Shown: one piece after another, positions 23,437 to 32,283 of the stretch
Layout: each line of letters begins with the position of its first letter
Numbering within the stretch: the first letter of the stretch is position 1
From: Woodsholea maritima DSM 17123
Lineage (GTDB): Bacteria > Pseudomonadota > Alphaproteobacteria > Caulobacterales > Maricaulaceae
DNA: 42,500 nucleotides
Direction of reading: 5' to 3'
Assembly: GCF_000382325.1 (NCBI RefSeq)
Contig: NZ_KB908064.1
Span: forward strand, 1-42,500
Notes under the pieces: model-generated
The model's database searches: none
Seen by the model: the letters and a program-made list of their open reading frames with translations, nothing else
Told to the model about the DNA's origin: nothing
Translations under genes and position numbers: made by a program

Positions 23437-23477
23437 GGAGAGCCTCTTTAGATGTGTCGAAAAGCCGAGATGGTACT

Positions 23478-23507
23478 TTGACGGGCTGGAAACCCTCAGT
23501 CTATATC
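23478..23507 (+). promoter_or_regulatory. Sigma-70-like promoter of the TetR-family gene
   Basis: TTGACG (23478-23483), 18-base spacer, TATATC (23502-23507), about 85 bases before the regulator's ATG, in the region divergent from the nitroreductase gene. Confidence 0.45.
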
Positions 23508-23593
23508 ATCATCTTTAGAAAAGCCGACAAGAGCCCTTACTGCGAATAGGTCTCAATAAGTGAGGCCCGTTCACCTGATTGGAAAATAAAAGA

Positions 23594-24292
23594 ATGGCGA
23601 TTGAAATTATGGATGATGAAGAGATGAGCCCGGCGCAGCGTCGCCGTCAAAAAGTGCGCGCCTCCATCATTCAGGCTGCGGAAGCGATTTTCGAAGAAGA
23701 TGGCGAAAGCGGGATTTCTATGCGCCGGATCGCGGAGCGGATCGATTATTCACCGGCAGCGCTCTATAAGTATTTTGAATCTAAGGAAGCTCTGTTCGAA
23801 GAGATTCGCGAACAATTCTTTATCCGCTTGATGAAGCGAATGCGCGCGGTCGAGCCTGAGTGGGGCCCACAGATTTGCCCTGCCTGTCTACGCGCCTATG
23901 TGGAAACAGGTTTGGAGCAGCCCTCGCACTATCGTCTGGCGTTCAGCGCAGATGGGTGTGGGGATGAAGAGGCCTTCGAAAAAGGCCAGCACGCCATGCA
24001 TGCGGCCGATTATCTGGAGGGCAAGATCACCCAGAGCATTGAAGACGGGTGGTTTCGCGACTGTGATCCACGCTATGCCGCGTGCAGCGTGTGGGCGTCT
24101 GCGCATGGTTTGACCATGTTGTGTGTGACAATCCCAGGTTTTCCAGGGGCTAAACCGGGGTGTGAAGATGTGACGCTGGACACAATGATCGATTTTCAAG
24201 GCGAAATGCTGATGCGTTCGTTAGGATCTACCCAGCTGATTGGCGAATTGGATAAGGGCTATTCTCCGACCTGTAAGAGCTCACAAGAATAA
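23594..24292 (+). CDS. TetR-family transcriptional regulator
   Basis: 232 residues. RASIIQAAEAIFEEDGESGI, SMRRIAERIDYSPAALYKYF and ESKEALFEEI (about 24-73) form the TetR N-terminal DNA-binding domain. The C-terminal ligand domain contains several cysteines (CPACLRAY, DGCGDEE), some of which could serve as redox or metal sensors, although this is speculative. The ATG at 23594 is preferred over a TTG at 23579. The adaptor-RND genes follow 140 bases downstream in the same direction, with a clear dyad between, so this is most likely their repressor. Confidence 0.92.
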   Translation: MAIEIMDDEEMSPAQRRRQKVRASIIQAAEAIFEEDGESGISMRRIAERIDYSPAALYKYFESKEALFEEIREQFFIRLMKRMRAVEPEWGPQICPACLRAYVETGLEQPSHYRLAFSADGCGDEEAFEKGQHAMHAADYLEGKITQSIEDGWFRDCDPRYAACSVWASAHGLTMLCVTIPGFPGAKPGCEDVTLDTMIDFQGEMLMRSLGSTQLIGELDKGYSPTCKSSQE

Positions 24293-24359
24293 TTTAAAAG
24301 TCCGGATTTAGGGGTGCGCTGCAAAAAATCGTCCTAAAACTGAGAAAATAGCGCTCATG

Positions 24360-24390
24360 TGAACGCTGTTCACTTTGCAAACGCTGTTCA
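24360..24390 (+). promoter_or_regulatory. Putative TetR operator: dyad plus repeated half-site
   Basis: TGAAC-GCT-GTTCA (24360-24372) is a perfect 5-bp dyad; AACGCTGTTCA recurs at 24380-24390, 18 bases on from the first copy (24362-24372). The pair lies 43 bases before the adaptor start codon. Tandem dyads of this type are typical operators for TetR repressors of RND pumps. Confidence 0.65.
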
Positions 24391-24432
24391 AGGGTGTATC
24401 TAGCCCCCATGGGATCAAAATGGGAGCAGACC

Positions 24433-25593
24433 ATGACGCGTGCAGACTCAAGTGGAAAAAGCGCAAAGCCCCTTAAACCCGGCTTGGCGAGTGGGGTGGC
24501 GTTGGCCGCCATCCTTGTCGCGTTGGGCGTGTTTGGTGTGAGTTCCTTTCGTGCGGTTGAGGCCCGTCAGGGTGAAACCAGCGCCTCTCCCATCCCCGTG
24601 GATGCTTTCGAAATCAATTATATAAACACGGCTGAGATTGAGGAGCGCTTCCCCGCCCTCATTCAGGCCAAGCGTGAAAGCGCCCTTGGGTTTGAGCGGG
24701 GGGGCCGGGTTGACCAGATCCTGGTGGATGTGGGGGATGAGGTGGCGCACGGTCAGGTTCTTGCCATTCTCGATATCCGCGCCCTTACCGCGCAAATTGC
24801 CGCCGCTGAGGCCCAGGCGCGTGAAGCGCGCGCCCAAGGGCAATTGGCGCAAGTCACGCTGGAGCGTCAGCGTCAGCTGGTCGAGCAAGGCCATATCTCT
24901 GCCCAGCGTCTTGATGAAGCTTCCGCCCAGGCTGATGCAGCCCGTGCACGGATCGCCGGCGCGCAGGCAAGCCTTACCGCTTTACAAGTCGAGCTGGATT
25001 TGGCGAACTTGAAAGCGCCTTTCGCGGGGGTGATTACCGCCCGGCACATGGATGAAGGTGCGATCGCTTCGCCCGGTGCCCCGATCGTTCAGATCGTCGA
25101 GCATCAGGCCCTAGAGGCCAGCGTCGGCCTTCCCGTAGAGGAAGCCGCAGGGCTGGTGGCTGGCGAGCGTTATCATTTTGAGGTGGACGGGCGCCAGATC
25201 GAAGGTCGGTTCAGGGCTGCGACCGGCGTTGTCGACCGGCAATCGCGCGTCGTCAGCGCCGTTTTTGATATTGATGCCAGCCAAAACGTGGCACCGGGCG
25301 CTGTTGCGCGCCTGATCCTCAATCATAGCTTGGCCGAGCGCGGCTTCTGGGTGCCGATCAGTGCCCTGTCTGAAGGTCGGCGCGGTCTATGGACCGTCTA
25401 TATTCTCACACCAGAAGGCGAGGGCAGCGGGGCCGGTCAGGTTGTAAGCGCACGCACCGTTGAGGTGATCCACACCGAGGGGGAGCGGGTTTATATTCGC
25501 GGCGCGGTGGATGATCGCAGCCTCATCATTCATGGTGGAACCCAAAGGGTGACCCCCGGTCAGCACGTCGTCCTACGCCGGGCGGAGGGGTAA
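24433..25593 (+). CDS. RND efflux periplasmic adaptor (HlyD/MFP family)
   Basis: 386 residues. An N-terminal anchor (LASGVALAAILVALGVFGV, about 18-36) leads to a split barrel-sandwich (lipoyl) domain (GFERGGRVDQILVDVGDEVA and HGQVLAILDIR), an alpha-helical hairpin (about 120-195, AEAQAREARAQGQLAQVTL), the second lipoyl half (LKAPFAGVITARHMDEGAIA) and beta-barrel and membrane-proximal domains. It links the inner-membrane pump to an outer-membrane channel. TGGGAG lies 6 bases before the ATG at 24433. Only 2 bases separate it from the pump gene. Confidence 0.93.
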   Translation: MTRADSSGKSAKPLKPGLASGVALAAILVALGVFGVSSFRAVEARQGETSASPIPVDAFEINYINTAEIEERFPALIQAKRESALGFERGGRVDQILVDVGDEVAHGQVLAILDIRALTAQIAAAEAQAREARAQGQLAQVTLERQRQLVEQGHISAQRLDEASAQADAARARIAGAQASLTALQVELDLANLKAPFAGVITARHMDEGAIASPGAPIVQIVEHQALEASVGLPVEEAAGLVAGERYHFEVDGRQIEGRFRAATGVVDRQSRVVSAVFDIDASQNVAPGAVARLILNHSLAERGFWVPISALSEGRRGLWTVYILTPEGEGSGAGQVVSARTVEVIHTEGERVYIRGAVDDRSLIIHGGTQRVTPGQHVVLRRAEG

Positions 25594-25595
25594 TC

Positions 25596-28500
25596 ATGGT
25601 CAGTCTATTTTACCGCTATCCGCGTCTGACGATATTGACGCTGTTTTTAATCGTGGCGGCGGGTCTGGGCTCGCTTGCGACATTAGGCCGACAAGAAGAC
25701 CCTAGCCTGATTGAGCGCTTTGGCACGGTTGTCACCTATTTCCCGGGGGCTTCGGCTGAGCGTGTCGAAGCGCTGATTACCGAGCCCTTAGAAGCGTCCA
25801 TCATGGAATTGGCGGAGATGGATGAGGTGATCTCAACGACCCGCGCGGGGGTGTCGGTGATCAATGTCGCCTTCCGCGAAGATCTCTCTGAAAGTGAGGT
25901 CGAGCAGACCTGGACCAAGTTGTCTGAACAGGTCACGAGTGTGCGGCCTTTACTGCCCAACAACGCCTCTGCGCCCAAGATTAACCGTCAATATATGGGG
26001 GCGGCCACGATTGTGATCGGGGTGAGCTGGGCCAGTGAGGGCGAGCCTAATCTGGCGATCATGACCCGTTTGGCGCGCGATCTGGAAGACCGCCTGCAAA
26101 ATATGTCGGGCACGGAAGAGACGGAAATCTTTGGCGAAGCTCAAGAAGAAATCCGCGTCGAAGTGGATCCAGAGGCTTTGGCCGCTTTGGGCCTAAGCGC
26201 GCGTGATGTCGCCGACATTCTGGCTGATTCTGATGCCAAAGTGCCTGCCGGGGCCATAACGGGACGCCATATTGATCTGTCGGTTGAGGTGGCGGGCGAG
26301 CTTGATTCGTTGCAAAGGGTGCGCGCCGTTCCGATCGCACAAACCCCAGATGGGCGCTTTGTCAGCGTGGGCGATGTCGCCACGGTGACCAAAGGCGTGC
26401 GCAGCCCGGCCTCTAGCGTTGCGCTATATGATGATCAGCGCATGATCTTCCTGGCCGCCTATCTGCAACCGGAATTACAGGTCGAAGAATGGTCCAATCG
26501 CGCCGAAGCCTTGGTCGATGCCTTTAATGATGAAGTTGATGGTATCAATGTTGAGGTTCTGGTCGCGCAGTCTGATTATGTGTCTAAGCGTCTGAATGGT
26601 TTGGCGCTGAACCTGCTGAACTCCGCGTTGATTGTCTTTGCCGTATTATTCTTGATGATGGGTTGGCGCTCGGCGCTGGTGGTCGGGGCGGCTTTGCCGC
26701 TGACCATCTTGTTGGTGCTGTTGCTGATCAATGTTTATGGCTCGCCTCTTCACCAAATGTCGGTGACGGGTTTGGTGGTCGCGCTGGGTCTGTTGATCGA
26801 TAACGCCATCGTGGTGGTGGATGATTATCGCATCCTGCGTCGGCGTAAGATGAGCCGCGTTGATGCGATGGAAAAAGCGGTGAAGATCCTGTTCGTACCG
26901 CTATTGGCCTCAACCGTAACGACCGTGCTTGCCTTTGCCCCGATTGCTTTGATGCCAGGCGTGGCGGGGGAGTTTATCTCCATGATCGGGGTGTCGGTGA
27001 TTTTCGCCATTACCGCGTCTTTCGTCTTATCAATGACCATCATTGCCACCTTTGCAGCCTGGTTTGACCATGATGAGCGTTCAGATGCGCCGGGCCCGTT
27101 TTGGCGCGATGGATTACGCTCCAAACCTTTGGCCAATGCCTATCGCGGTTTATTGTCAGGGATTTTGAAACGCCCCAGCCTCGGGATCGTTTTGGGGTTG
27201 TTACTGCCGATTGCCGGTTTCATGGCCGCTCAGACCTTGCCGATGCAATTCTTCCCCGCTACGGACCGCGACATCTTTCAGGTGCGTTTGACCTTGCCCG
27301 CGACGGCTTCCATTGTGGAAACTGAAGCCGAGGTTGCGCGCGCCACAGACTTTATTGCCGCGCGCGAAGGGGTGGACCATGTCGCCTGGGTCATCGGGAA
27401 AAGTGCCCCGCGCACCTATTATAATGTCTTAACGGGGGATGAGGGGCGTGCGAACTATGCCACCGGCTGGGTGAAGACCCGCTCTAACGCCGATACCAAG
27501 CGCATCTTGCAAACCCTTCAGGACGATATGCGCAGCGCCTTTCCCGATTCGGTCTTCTTGACCTTACCGTTTGAACAAGGTCCGCCCTTGGTGGCTCCGA
27601 TTGCGCTGCGCGTTTTTGGGCCAAGCTTTGACCAATTGGTCGAAACCGGTGATGAGATCCGGGCGATTTTGGCCACCACGCCGGGGGTAACCTATACCGA
27701 AGCGATGATGGAGCGCGGGATCCCCGTGGCACGTCTGGCCGCTGATGAAGCGGCGGCTCAATTGGCGGGGCTGCGCCTTACCGATGTAGCCGGACGGATC
27801 CGGAGTGATCTCGATGGCGTTGTCGGGGGCAGTATCCTAGAAGGTGTGGAAGATATTCCGGTGCGCGTTATCGCCAGTGATGCCCGCCGTGCGCGTATTG
27901 GCGATGTCATCGCGACGCCTTTACCGGGCCAGCCTGGGGTCGCCAGCGCGTCAGTGGGGGCCTTGGGTGAGTTCGAGCTGGAGCCTAAAATCACCTCCAT
28001 CACGCGCTATAATGGTGAGCGGATGAATATGGTGCTGGGCTATCTCAGCCCCTATGTCTTGCCCGATCCGGTCTTGCAAGATTTCTTCACCCGCTTTGAA
28101 GCGGCTGGGGTTGAAGTGCCTGCGGGCTATCGCCTCTCCATCAGCGGTGAAGCCGAAGAGCGTGGGGATGCCATGGGCGGATTGATGTCGACCGCGCTGC
28201 CCTTGCTGATCTTGATGATCGGGTCTGTGGTGCTGGCGTTCAATTCCTTCCGCTATGCCGGCGTCGTCTTTATCACCGGCTTCCTTTCCGTCGGCTTGGC
28301 GATGTTTGGGGTGTGGCTCTTTGGCATGCCTTTGGGCTTTAACGCCATCGTCGGCACGATGGGCCTGGTGGGCCTCTCCATCAATGGCTCGATTGTGGTC
28401 TTGTCCGCGTTGAAAGCCAACGCGCAGGCCCGCGCCGGGGATTTCATCGCCATTCGTGAAACGGTGATGGATGCGACCCGCCATATTGTTGCGACGACTT

Positions 28501-28733
28501 TGACAACCATGGGGGGTTTTGTGCCCTTGATCATCGAAGGCGATAGCTTCTGGCTGCCCTTCGCGGCCGCCGTGGCAGGCGGGGTGGCGGGATCTGCGAT
28601 CCTGGCGCTGATCATGGCTCCGGCGGCTTTTGTCTGGCTGATCCGTAGCGAGGGCGTGCGCCTAAGCTATGATGAGGCGAATGATCCCCATATCGGTGAT
28701 GAGGACAAGGGCTTGTCAATCGCAGCCCAATAA
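25596..28733 (+). CDS. RND efflux pump, AcrB/HAE1-like
   Basis: 1045 residues, full length: membrane helix 1 at about 8-28, two large periplasmic loops (about 35-325 and 550-860) and helices 2-6 and 8-12. In helix 4 the motif is GLLIDNAIVVVDD: D402 keeps the first proton-relay Asp of AcrB, but the second is Asn (N403). In helix 10 GLSINGSIVV has N930 where AcrB has Lys940. Both changes occur in some HAE1 subfamilies. The pump takes substrates from periplasm or membrane in exchange for protons; the substrate is unknown. No outer-membrane channel gene (TolC type) lies nearby, so a shared channel is probably used. Confidence 0.93.
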   Translation: MVSLFYRYPRLTILTLFLIVAAGLGSLATLGRQEDPSLIERFGTVVTYFPGASAERVEALITEPLEASIMELAEMDEVISTTRAGVSVINVAFREDLSESEVEQTWTKLSEQVTSVRPLLPNNASAPKINRQYMGAATIVIGVSWASEGEPNLAIMTRLARDLEDRLQNMSGTEETEIFGEAQEEIRVEVDPEALAALGLSARDVADILADSDAKVPAGAITGRHIDLSVEVAGELDSLQRVRAVPIAQTPDGRFVSVGDVATVTKGVRSPASSVALYDDQRMIFLAAYLQPELQVEEWSNRAEALVDAFNDEVDGINVEVLVAQSDYVSKRLNGLALNLLNSALIVFAVLFLMMGWRSALVVGAALPLTILLVLLLINVYGSPLHQMSVTGLVVALGLLIDNAIVVVDDYRILRRRKMSRVDAMEKAVKILFVPLLASTVTTVLAFAPIALMPGVAGEFISMIGVSVIFAITASFVLSMTIIATFAAWFDHDERSDAPGPFWRDGLRSKPLANAYRGLLSGILKRPSLGIVLGLLLPIAGFMAAQTLPMQFFPATDRDIFQVRLTLPATASIVETEAEVARATDFIAAREGVDHVAWVIGKSAPRTYYNVLTGDEGRANYATGWVKTRSNADTKRILQTLQDDMRSAFPDSVFLTLPFEQGPPLVAPIALRVFGPSFDQLVETGDEIRAILATTPGVTYTEAMMERGIPVARLAADEAAAQLAGLRLTDVAGRIRSDLDGVVGGSILEGVEDIPVRVIASDARRARIGDVIATPLPGQPGVASASVGALGEFELEPKITSITRYNGERMNMVLGYLSPYVLPDPVLQDFFTRFEAAGVEVPAGYRLSISGEAEERGDAMGGLMSTALPLLILMIGSVVLAFNSFRYAGVVFITGFLSVGLAMFGVWLFGMPLGFNAIVGTMGLVGLSINGSIVVLSALKANAQARAGDFIAIRETVMDATRHIVATTLTTMGGFVPLIIEGDSFWLPFAAAVAGGVAGSAILALIMAPAAFVWLIRSEGVRLSYDEANDPHIGDEDKGLSIAAQ

Positions 28734-28771
28734 GTCAGCAAGGCGGCGCTAATTTCGTTAAAGGATTTACC

Positions 28772-29374
28772 ATGACTGAGCGCCGCCGCGGCCCCTGGAT
28801 TATTCACGGGGAAAAGATCGCTTATGACACGCCTTGGATGACGGTCACCGATTATCAAGTGACCTGTCCAGATGGTAGTCCTAGTAGTTATGGTGTGATG
28901 AGCCCGAAAAATCTTGCCATCGGTATTGTGCCGTTGTTTGACAATGGCGATGTGATGCTGGTCGGGCAATATCGCTTTGCGCTGGATGCCTATAGCTGGG
29001 AGCTACCTGAAGGGGGCGGGCCGAAAGGCGATATTCCGCTGGCCAGTGCAAAACGGGAGCTGAAAGAGGAAACCGGTCTAAGCGCGGATCATTGGCAAGA
29101 GATTTTGGGCCTCGATCTCTCAAATTCCATCACAGATGAGTGTGCCCATGCCTTCTTGGCCTGGGGCCTGACCCAGGGTGAGGCCGAGCCCGAAGGCACA
29201 GAAGATATCACAATTCAAAGAGTGCCATTCCAAACAGCGCTAAAAATGGCCATGATGGGTGATATTCGTGATGCCTTTACTCTGGTTATGTTAGCCAAGG
29301 TGGACTACATGGCCAGAAGAGGCGATTTGCCCGAGGCGCTGTGCCAGGTGATCTTGGCCCAGCCCCAAGCTTAA
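28772..29374 (+). CDS. Nudix hydrolase, ADP-ribose pyrophosphatase-like
   Basis: 200 residues. The Nudix box is GGPKGDIPLASAKREL then KEETGL (about 89-110): the catalytic REL.EE.GL is intact, while the first Glu of the box is Asp. The preceding WELPEGG and the upstream YRFALDAYSWELP match ADP-ribose pyrophosphatases that hydrolyse nucleoside diphosphate sugars to AMP and sugar phosphate. Cytosolic. It lies 38 bases after the pump gene and 12 before cysE; the spacing to cysE suggests cotranscription, but no functional link is known. Confidence 0.88.
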   Translation: MTERRRGPWIIHGEKIAYDTPWMTVTDYQVTCPDGSPSSYGVMSPKNLAIGIVPLFDNGDVMLVGQYRFALDAYSWELPEGGGPKGDIPLASAKRELKEETGLSADHWQEILGLDLSNSITDECAHAFLAWGLTQGEAEPEGTEDITIQRVPFQTALKMAMMGDIRDAFTLVMLAKVDYMARRGDLPEALCQVILAQPQA

Positions 29375-29386
29375 AAAGGTCGATCC

Positions 29387-30223
29387 ATGAGTTTAGCGGA
29401 GATCCGAACCGAGCGCGTCGCGCCCTTGGGCGATGTTTGGGCGCGTTTGCGTGTAGAGGCCGCCGGGGTGGCCGCAGAAGAGCCCATGCTGGCGAGCTTT
29501 ATCAATGCCGCCGTTTTGCGCCATGGCAGCTTTGTTGAAGCGTTGGCGCACCGGATTGCCGCCAAGATGGCCGACCCCCAGCTGGATGTCCTTTTGATCC
29601 ATGATGTGGTCAATGAAGCGATCAAGGCCGATGGTGAGATCGCAGAGGCCGCCGCCGCCGATATGCTGGCGATTGATGAGCGTGATCCAGCCTGCCGCTC
29701 GCTGCTGCAGCCCTTCCTCTATCATAAAGGCTTTCATGCGGTTCAAGCCTATCGCATTTCCCATTGGCTGTGGAATGAGGGCCGTGAAGCCCTGGCCTTT
29801 CACATTCAAAGCCGGGTGTCGGAACGCTTTGGCGTCGATATTCATCCGGCGGCCCGCATTGGGCGCGGGATCATGATGGACCACGCCACCTCCGTGGTGA
29901 TCGGTGAAACGGCCGTTGTCGGCAATGATGTCTCAATCCTGCACGAAGTGACTTTGGGCGGGACAGGCACGGCCGGCGGTGATCGCCATCCCAAAATCGG
30001 TAATGGTGTGATGATCGGGGCAGGGGCCAAAATTCTGGGCAATATTCATATTGGCGATGAAGCGCGTGTTGCGGCGGGCTCGGTCGTGTTGAAATCGGTC
30101 GAAAGCCGTTGCACTGTGGCCGGCGTTCCGGCCAAACCTGTGGGTGGTCCGTGTGATCAACCCGCCAAAACTATGGATCAGGTACAGATCGCCGATGGGG
30201 ATCTGGACACACAAGACGATTAA
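29387..30223 (+). CDS. cysE: Serine O-acetyltransferase
   Basis: 278 residues. The N-terminal SATase helical domain (about 15-140, MLASFINAAVLRHGSFVEAL) is followed by a left-handed beta helix (about 145-240): DIHPAARIGRGIMMDHATSV with the catalytic Asp-His pair DHATSVVIGE, HEVTLGGTG and VMIGAGAKILGNIHIG, ending VAGVPAKPVG. It makes O-acetylserine from serine and acetyl-CoA, the first step of cysteine synthesis. An acidic tail (DGDLDTQDD) follows. It is cytosolic and probably hexameric. The next gene encodes a DUF3126 protein, a neighbour often seen with cysE in this class. Confidence 0.95.
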   Translation: MSLAEIRTERVAPLGDVWARLRVEAAGVAAEEPMLASFINAAVLRHGSFVEALAHRIAAKMADPQLDVLLIHDVVNEAIKADGEIAEAAAADMLAIDERDPACRSLLQPFLYHKGFHAVQAYRISHWLWNEGREALAFHIQSRVSERFGVDIHPAARIGRGIMMDHATSVVIGETAVVGNDVSILHEVTLGGTGTAGGDRHPKIGNGVMIGAGAKILGNIHIGDEARVAAGSVVLKSVESRCTVAGVPAKPVGGPCDQPAKTMDQVQIADGDLDTQDD

Positions 30224-30316
30224 GACTGAGTATAAGGCGGTATGGGGCATTGAACCCTTGGCCCGTCATGCCTAGTTTGGGCTCAATCGATTCCCATTCA
30301 TCATGAGGACAATGCC

Positions 30317-30541
30317 GTGAACAAGAATATGACCGTCGAAGAAGGCGTGAAGCTGGAAATGTATCTGCAGAAAAAGCTTCATGATGACCTTAAAGTTCAA
30401 TTGCGCAATCGTCCCGATGAATGCGCCGAGATTTATAAGGGCGGGGAATGCCTGGGCGTCGTGTCCAAAAATGTTGAGGAGGGGGAAACCTCTTACTCAT
30501 TCGAGATCACCATTTTGGATATTGATCTGGAAGAAGTTTAA
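30317..30541 (+). CDS. DUF3126 family protein
   Basis: 74 residues. VKLEMYLQKKLHDDLKVQLR, CAEIYKGGECLGVVSKNVEEG and SYSFEITILDIDLEE match the DUF3126 pattern (a short helix, then strands ending in an acidic DxDLEE). The length fits the family. The start is taken as the GTG at 30317, with GAGGA about 8 bases before it; an ATG at 30329 is an alternative. The 93-base gap before it (30224-30316) shows no other gene. Function unknown; it is common beside cysE in alphaproteobacteria (from memory). Confidence 0.8.
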   Translation: MNKNMTVEEGVKLEMYLQKKLHDDLKVQLRNRPDECAEIYKGGECLGVVSKNVEEGETSYSFEITILDIDLEEV

Positions 30542-30562
30542 CATCCACATCGGATACACATA

Positions 30563-30592
30563 AAAAAGGCGGGCCGTGGGCCCGCCTTTTTT
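30563..30592. terminator. Bidirectional terminator between the DUF3126 gene and phoH
   Basis: AAAAAAGGCGGGC, a short loop and GCCCGCCTTTTTT form a perfect hairpin with A-run and T-run on opposite sides; convergent genes on both sides use it. Confidence 0.95.
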
Positions 30593-30620
30593 ATGTGTAG
30601 ACTTTACAAGGTGTGCCTCA

Positions 30621-31373
30621 TTAGAGCACTTCCAACATGCTGGCCACCAAGGGGTGACGCACAATGTCTTGGGATGAGAGGCGTTGGACGGAGATGCCCT
30701 CCACCTGATCGAGCTTTTCGCTAATGCCTTGCAGGCCAGACAGCTCAGGCAGAAGGTCGGTTTGGGCCGGATCACCGGTGATGACCATGGTGGAATTCCA
30801 CCCCAGACGGGTCAGCAGCATTTTCAGTTGCATATAAGTGCAGTTTTGCGCCTCATCGACGACCACATAGGCATTATTCAGGGTCCGTCCGCGCATATAG
30901 CCGATGGGGGCAATCTCAATCAGGCCTTCAGCCATCATGGCGCGCAGGCGCTTGGGCGAAAGCCGATCAGAAAGCACGTCGTAAAGCGGGCGCAGATAGG
31001 GCGCGAGCTTTTCTTCCATGGCACCGGGCAGGAAGCCGATGGATTCGCCCGCTTCAACCGCGGGGCGGGACAGGACGATGCGGCCCACTTCACCGGCTTC
31101 GAGCGCTTCAACGCCTTTAGCAACGGCCAGGAAGGTTTTCCCGGTTCCCGCAGGGCCCAGCGCCAGCACCAGATTATGGTCATCAATGGCGCGGATCAGT
31201 TTTTCCTGACCGGCAGAGCGCGCCTTGACATTTTTTTGATAGCTTTGGTCCCGCAAGGGTTCACGATCATCGGGCGTCCAGGATGATCCGGGGAAGAGGG
31301 CGCGGACCTTATCTTCCTCATAGTGATCCTGATTGAACTGGCCTTGGCGTCGTTTCACTGTGCGTTTGCCCAT
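30621..31373 (-). CDS. phoH: PhoH family ATPase
   Basis: 250 residues. A short basic N-terminus (MGKRTVKRRQ) is followed by LALGPAGTGKTFLAVAKGVE with Walker A G73-T80, LSRPAVEAGESIGFLPGAME with the family-specific R and ESIGFLPG motif, and Walker B VVVDEAQN (D173, E174). TGDPAQTDLLP is the sensor motif. PhoH proteins are thought to be RNA helicase/ATPases in RNA metabolism; the paralogue group here is the shorter one without a KH domain. The start at 31373 is fixed by GGAGGT 6 bases before it. The leader holds a terminator-like hairpin. Confidence 0.95.
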   Translation of the reverse strand: MGKRTVKRRQGQFNQDHYEEDKVRALFPGSSWTPDDREPLRDQSYQKNVKARSAGQEKLIRAIDDHNLVLALGPAGTGKTFLAVAKGVEALEAGEVGRIVLSRPAVEAGESIGFLPGAMEEKLAPYLRPLYDVLSDRLSPKRLRAMMAEGLIEIAPIGYMRGRTLNNAYVVVDEAQNCTYMQLKMLLTRLGWNSTMVITGDPAQTDLLPELSGLQGISEKLDQVEGISVQRLSSQDIVRHPLVASMLEVL

Positions 31374-31390
31374 GGTGGGACCTCCAGACA

Positions 31391-31421
31391 TTAAAAAGCC
31401 CCTGGCCAAATGGCGAGGGGT
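31391..31421 (-). terminator. Terminator-like hairpin just upstream of phoH
   Basis: On the minus strand CCCC-TCGCC-ATTT-GGCCA-GGGG, with the middle imperfect, is followed by CTTTTTAATG, 10 bases before the phoH ribosome binding site. It is an attenuator in the phoH leader or the end of a small minus-strand RNA from 31422-31690; that stretch has no convincing gene. Confidence 0.55.
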
Positions 31422-31692
31422 GAAACACTGCGGCAGAAAGAGAAGGCAACTTCAGCATCGGATGGTGATGGGGGCGGCGTATGGCCGGCATATCTGGGTA
31501 CGGGGACCAATCTGATAGGCAAGGCCCAATTCCTCCGATCCAAAGTTAAAGCGATCAAGGTCGAATCGCGAGATTCTGTTTACACCTCGAATCGCCAGTG
31601 CATTATGAGTGTAGGATGATTGATAAAGCCTTGTCGACGAGAACTGATAAAAAGCTCAAAAATATAAAGACCCTGTTGGGGAGGAAATGTTA

Positions 31693-32220
31693 ATGACTGT
31701 CTATGCCCTCGATGACTATGTGCCCCAAATTGATTCGGATGGGGTCTGGATTGCCCCCACGGCCAGTGTGATCGGCCAGGTGATCATGAAGGCGCGATCT
31801 AGCGTTTGGTTCAATGCGGTCGTGCGCGGGGATATGGATCTGATCACCATTGGTGAGGACACCAATATTCAAGATGGTGCGGTGCTGCACACCGATGCCG
31901 GGATCAAGCTGACTTTGGGCCGGGGCATTACCGTCGGCCATCAGGCGATGTTGCATGGGTGTGAGATTGGCGATTATTCGCTGATCGGTATTGGGGCCAC
32001 TGTGATGAATGGGGCCAAGATCGGGAAAAACTGCCTGATCGGGGCGCATGCCTTGATTACTGAAGGTAAGGAAATCCCGGATAATTCTCTGGTCATGGGG
32101 GCACCGGGCAAGATTGTCAAAACCCTCGATGAAGGCGCTGCGGTCATGTTCAAAGCGTCTGCTGATCATTACGCCGATAATGGCGCGCGTTTTGCCAAGG
32201 GCTTGAAGCCTATCGTATAA
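31693..32220 (+). CDS. Gamma-class carbonic anhydrase-like protein
   Basis: 175 residues of hexapeptide repeats forming a left-handed beta helix. Zinc ligands of the family are all present: H66 in [12 protein letters not shown]83 and H88 in [15 protein letters not shown]45-xD47 (VVRGDMD) and GAPGKIVK also match. It is of the YrdA/PaaY-like group, so catalysis of carbon dioxide hydration is possible but not certain, since some members lack the extra loop of Cam. I start at 31693 because GGGGAGG lies 8 bases before it; 31687 would be only 2 bases from the site. Confidence 0.9.
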   Translation: MTVYALDDYVPQIDSDGVWIAPTASVIGQVIMKARSSVWFNAVVRGDMDLITIGEDTNIQDGAVLHTDAGIKLTLGRGITVGHQAMLHGCEIGDYSLIGIGATVMNGAKIGKNCLIGAHALITEGKEIPDNSLVMGAPGKIVKTLDEGAAVMFKASADHYADNGARFAKGLKPIV

Positions 32221-32231
32221 GCCAAAAGAAA

Positions 32232-32256
32232 AGGCGTGAGCCGCGCTCACGCCTTT
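32232..32256. terminator. Terminator between the carbonic anhydrase gene and the GYF_2 gene
   Basis: AGGCGTGAG, 5-base loop, CTCACGCCT and TTTGATC; the AAAA before the left arm lets it work for the convergent gene too. Confidence 0.85.
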
Positions 32257-32283
32257 GATCAAACGCCGTGGGCGGGCATTATT

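Noticed and set aside
31422-31690. Small protein gene in the phoH leader on the minus strand
   Set aside because: Frames of up to about 50 codons exist, but none has a good start with a ribosome binding site, and composition is not gene-like; an RNA is the better explanation.
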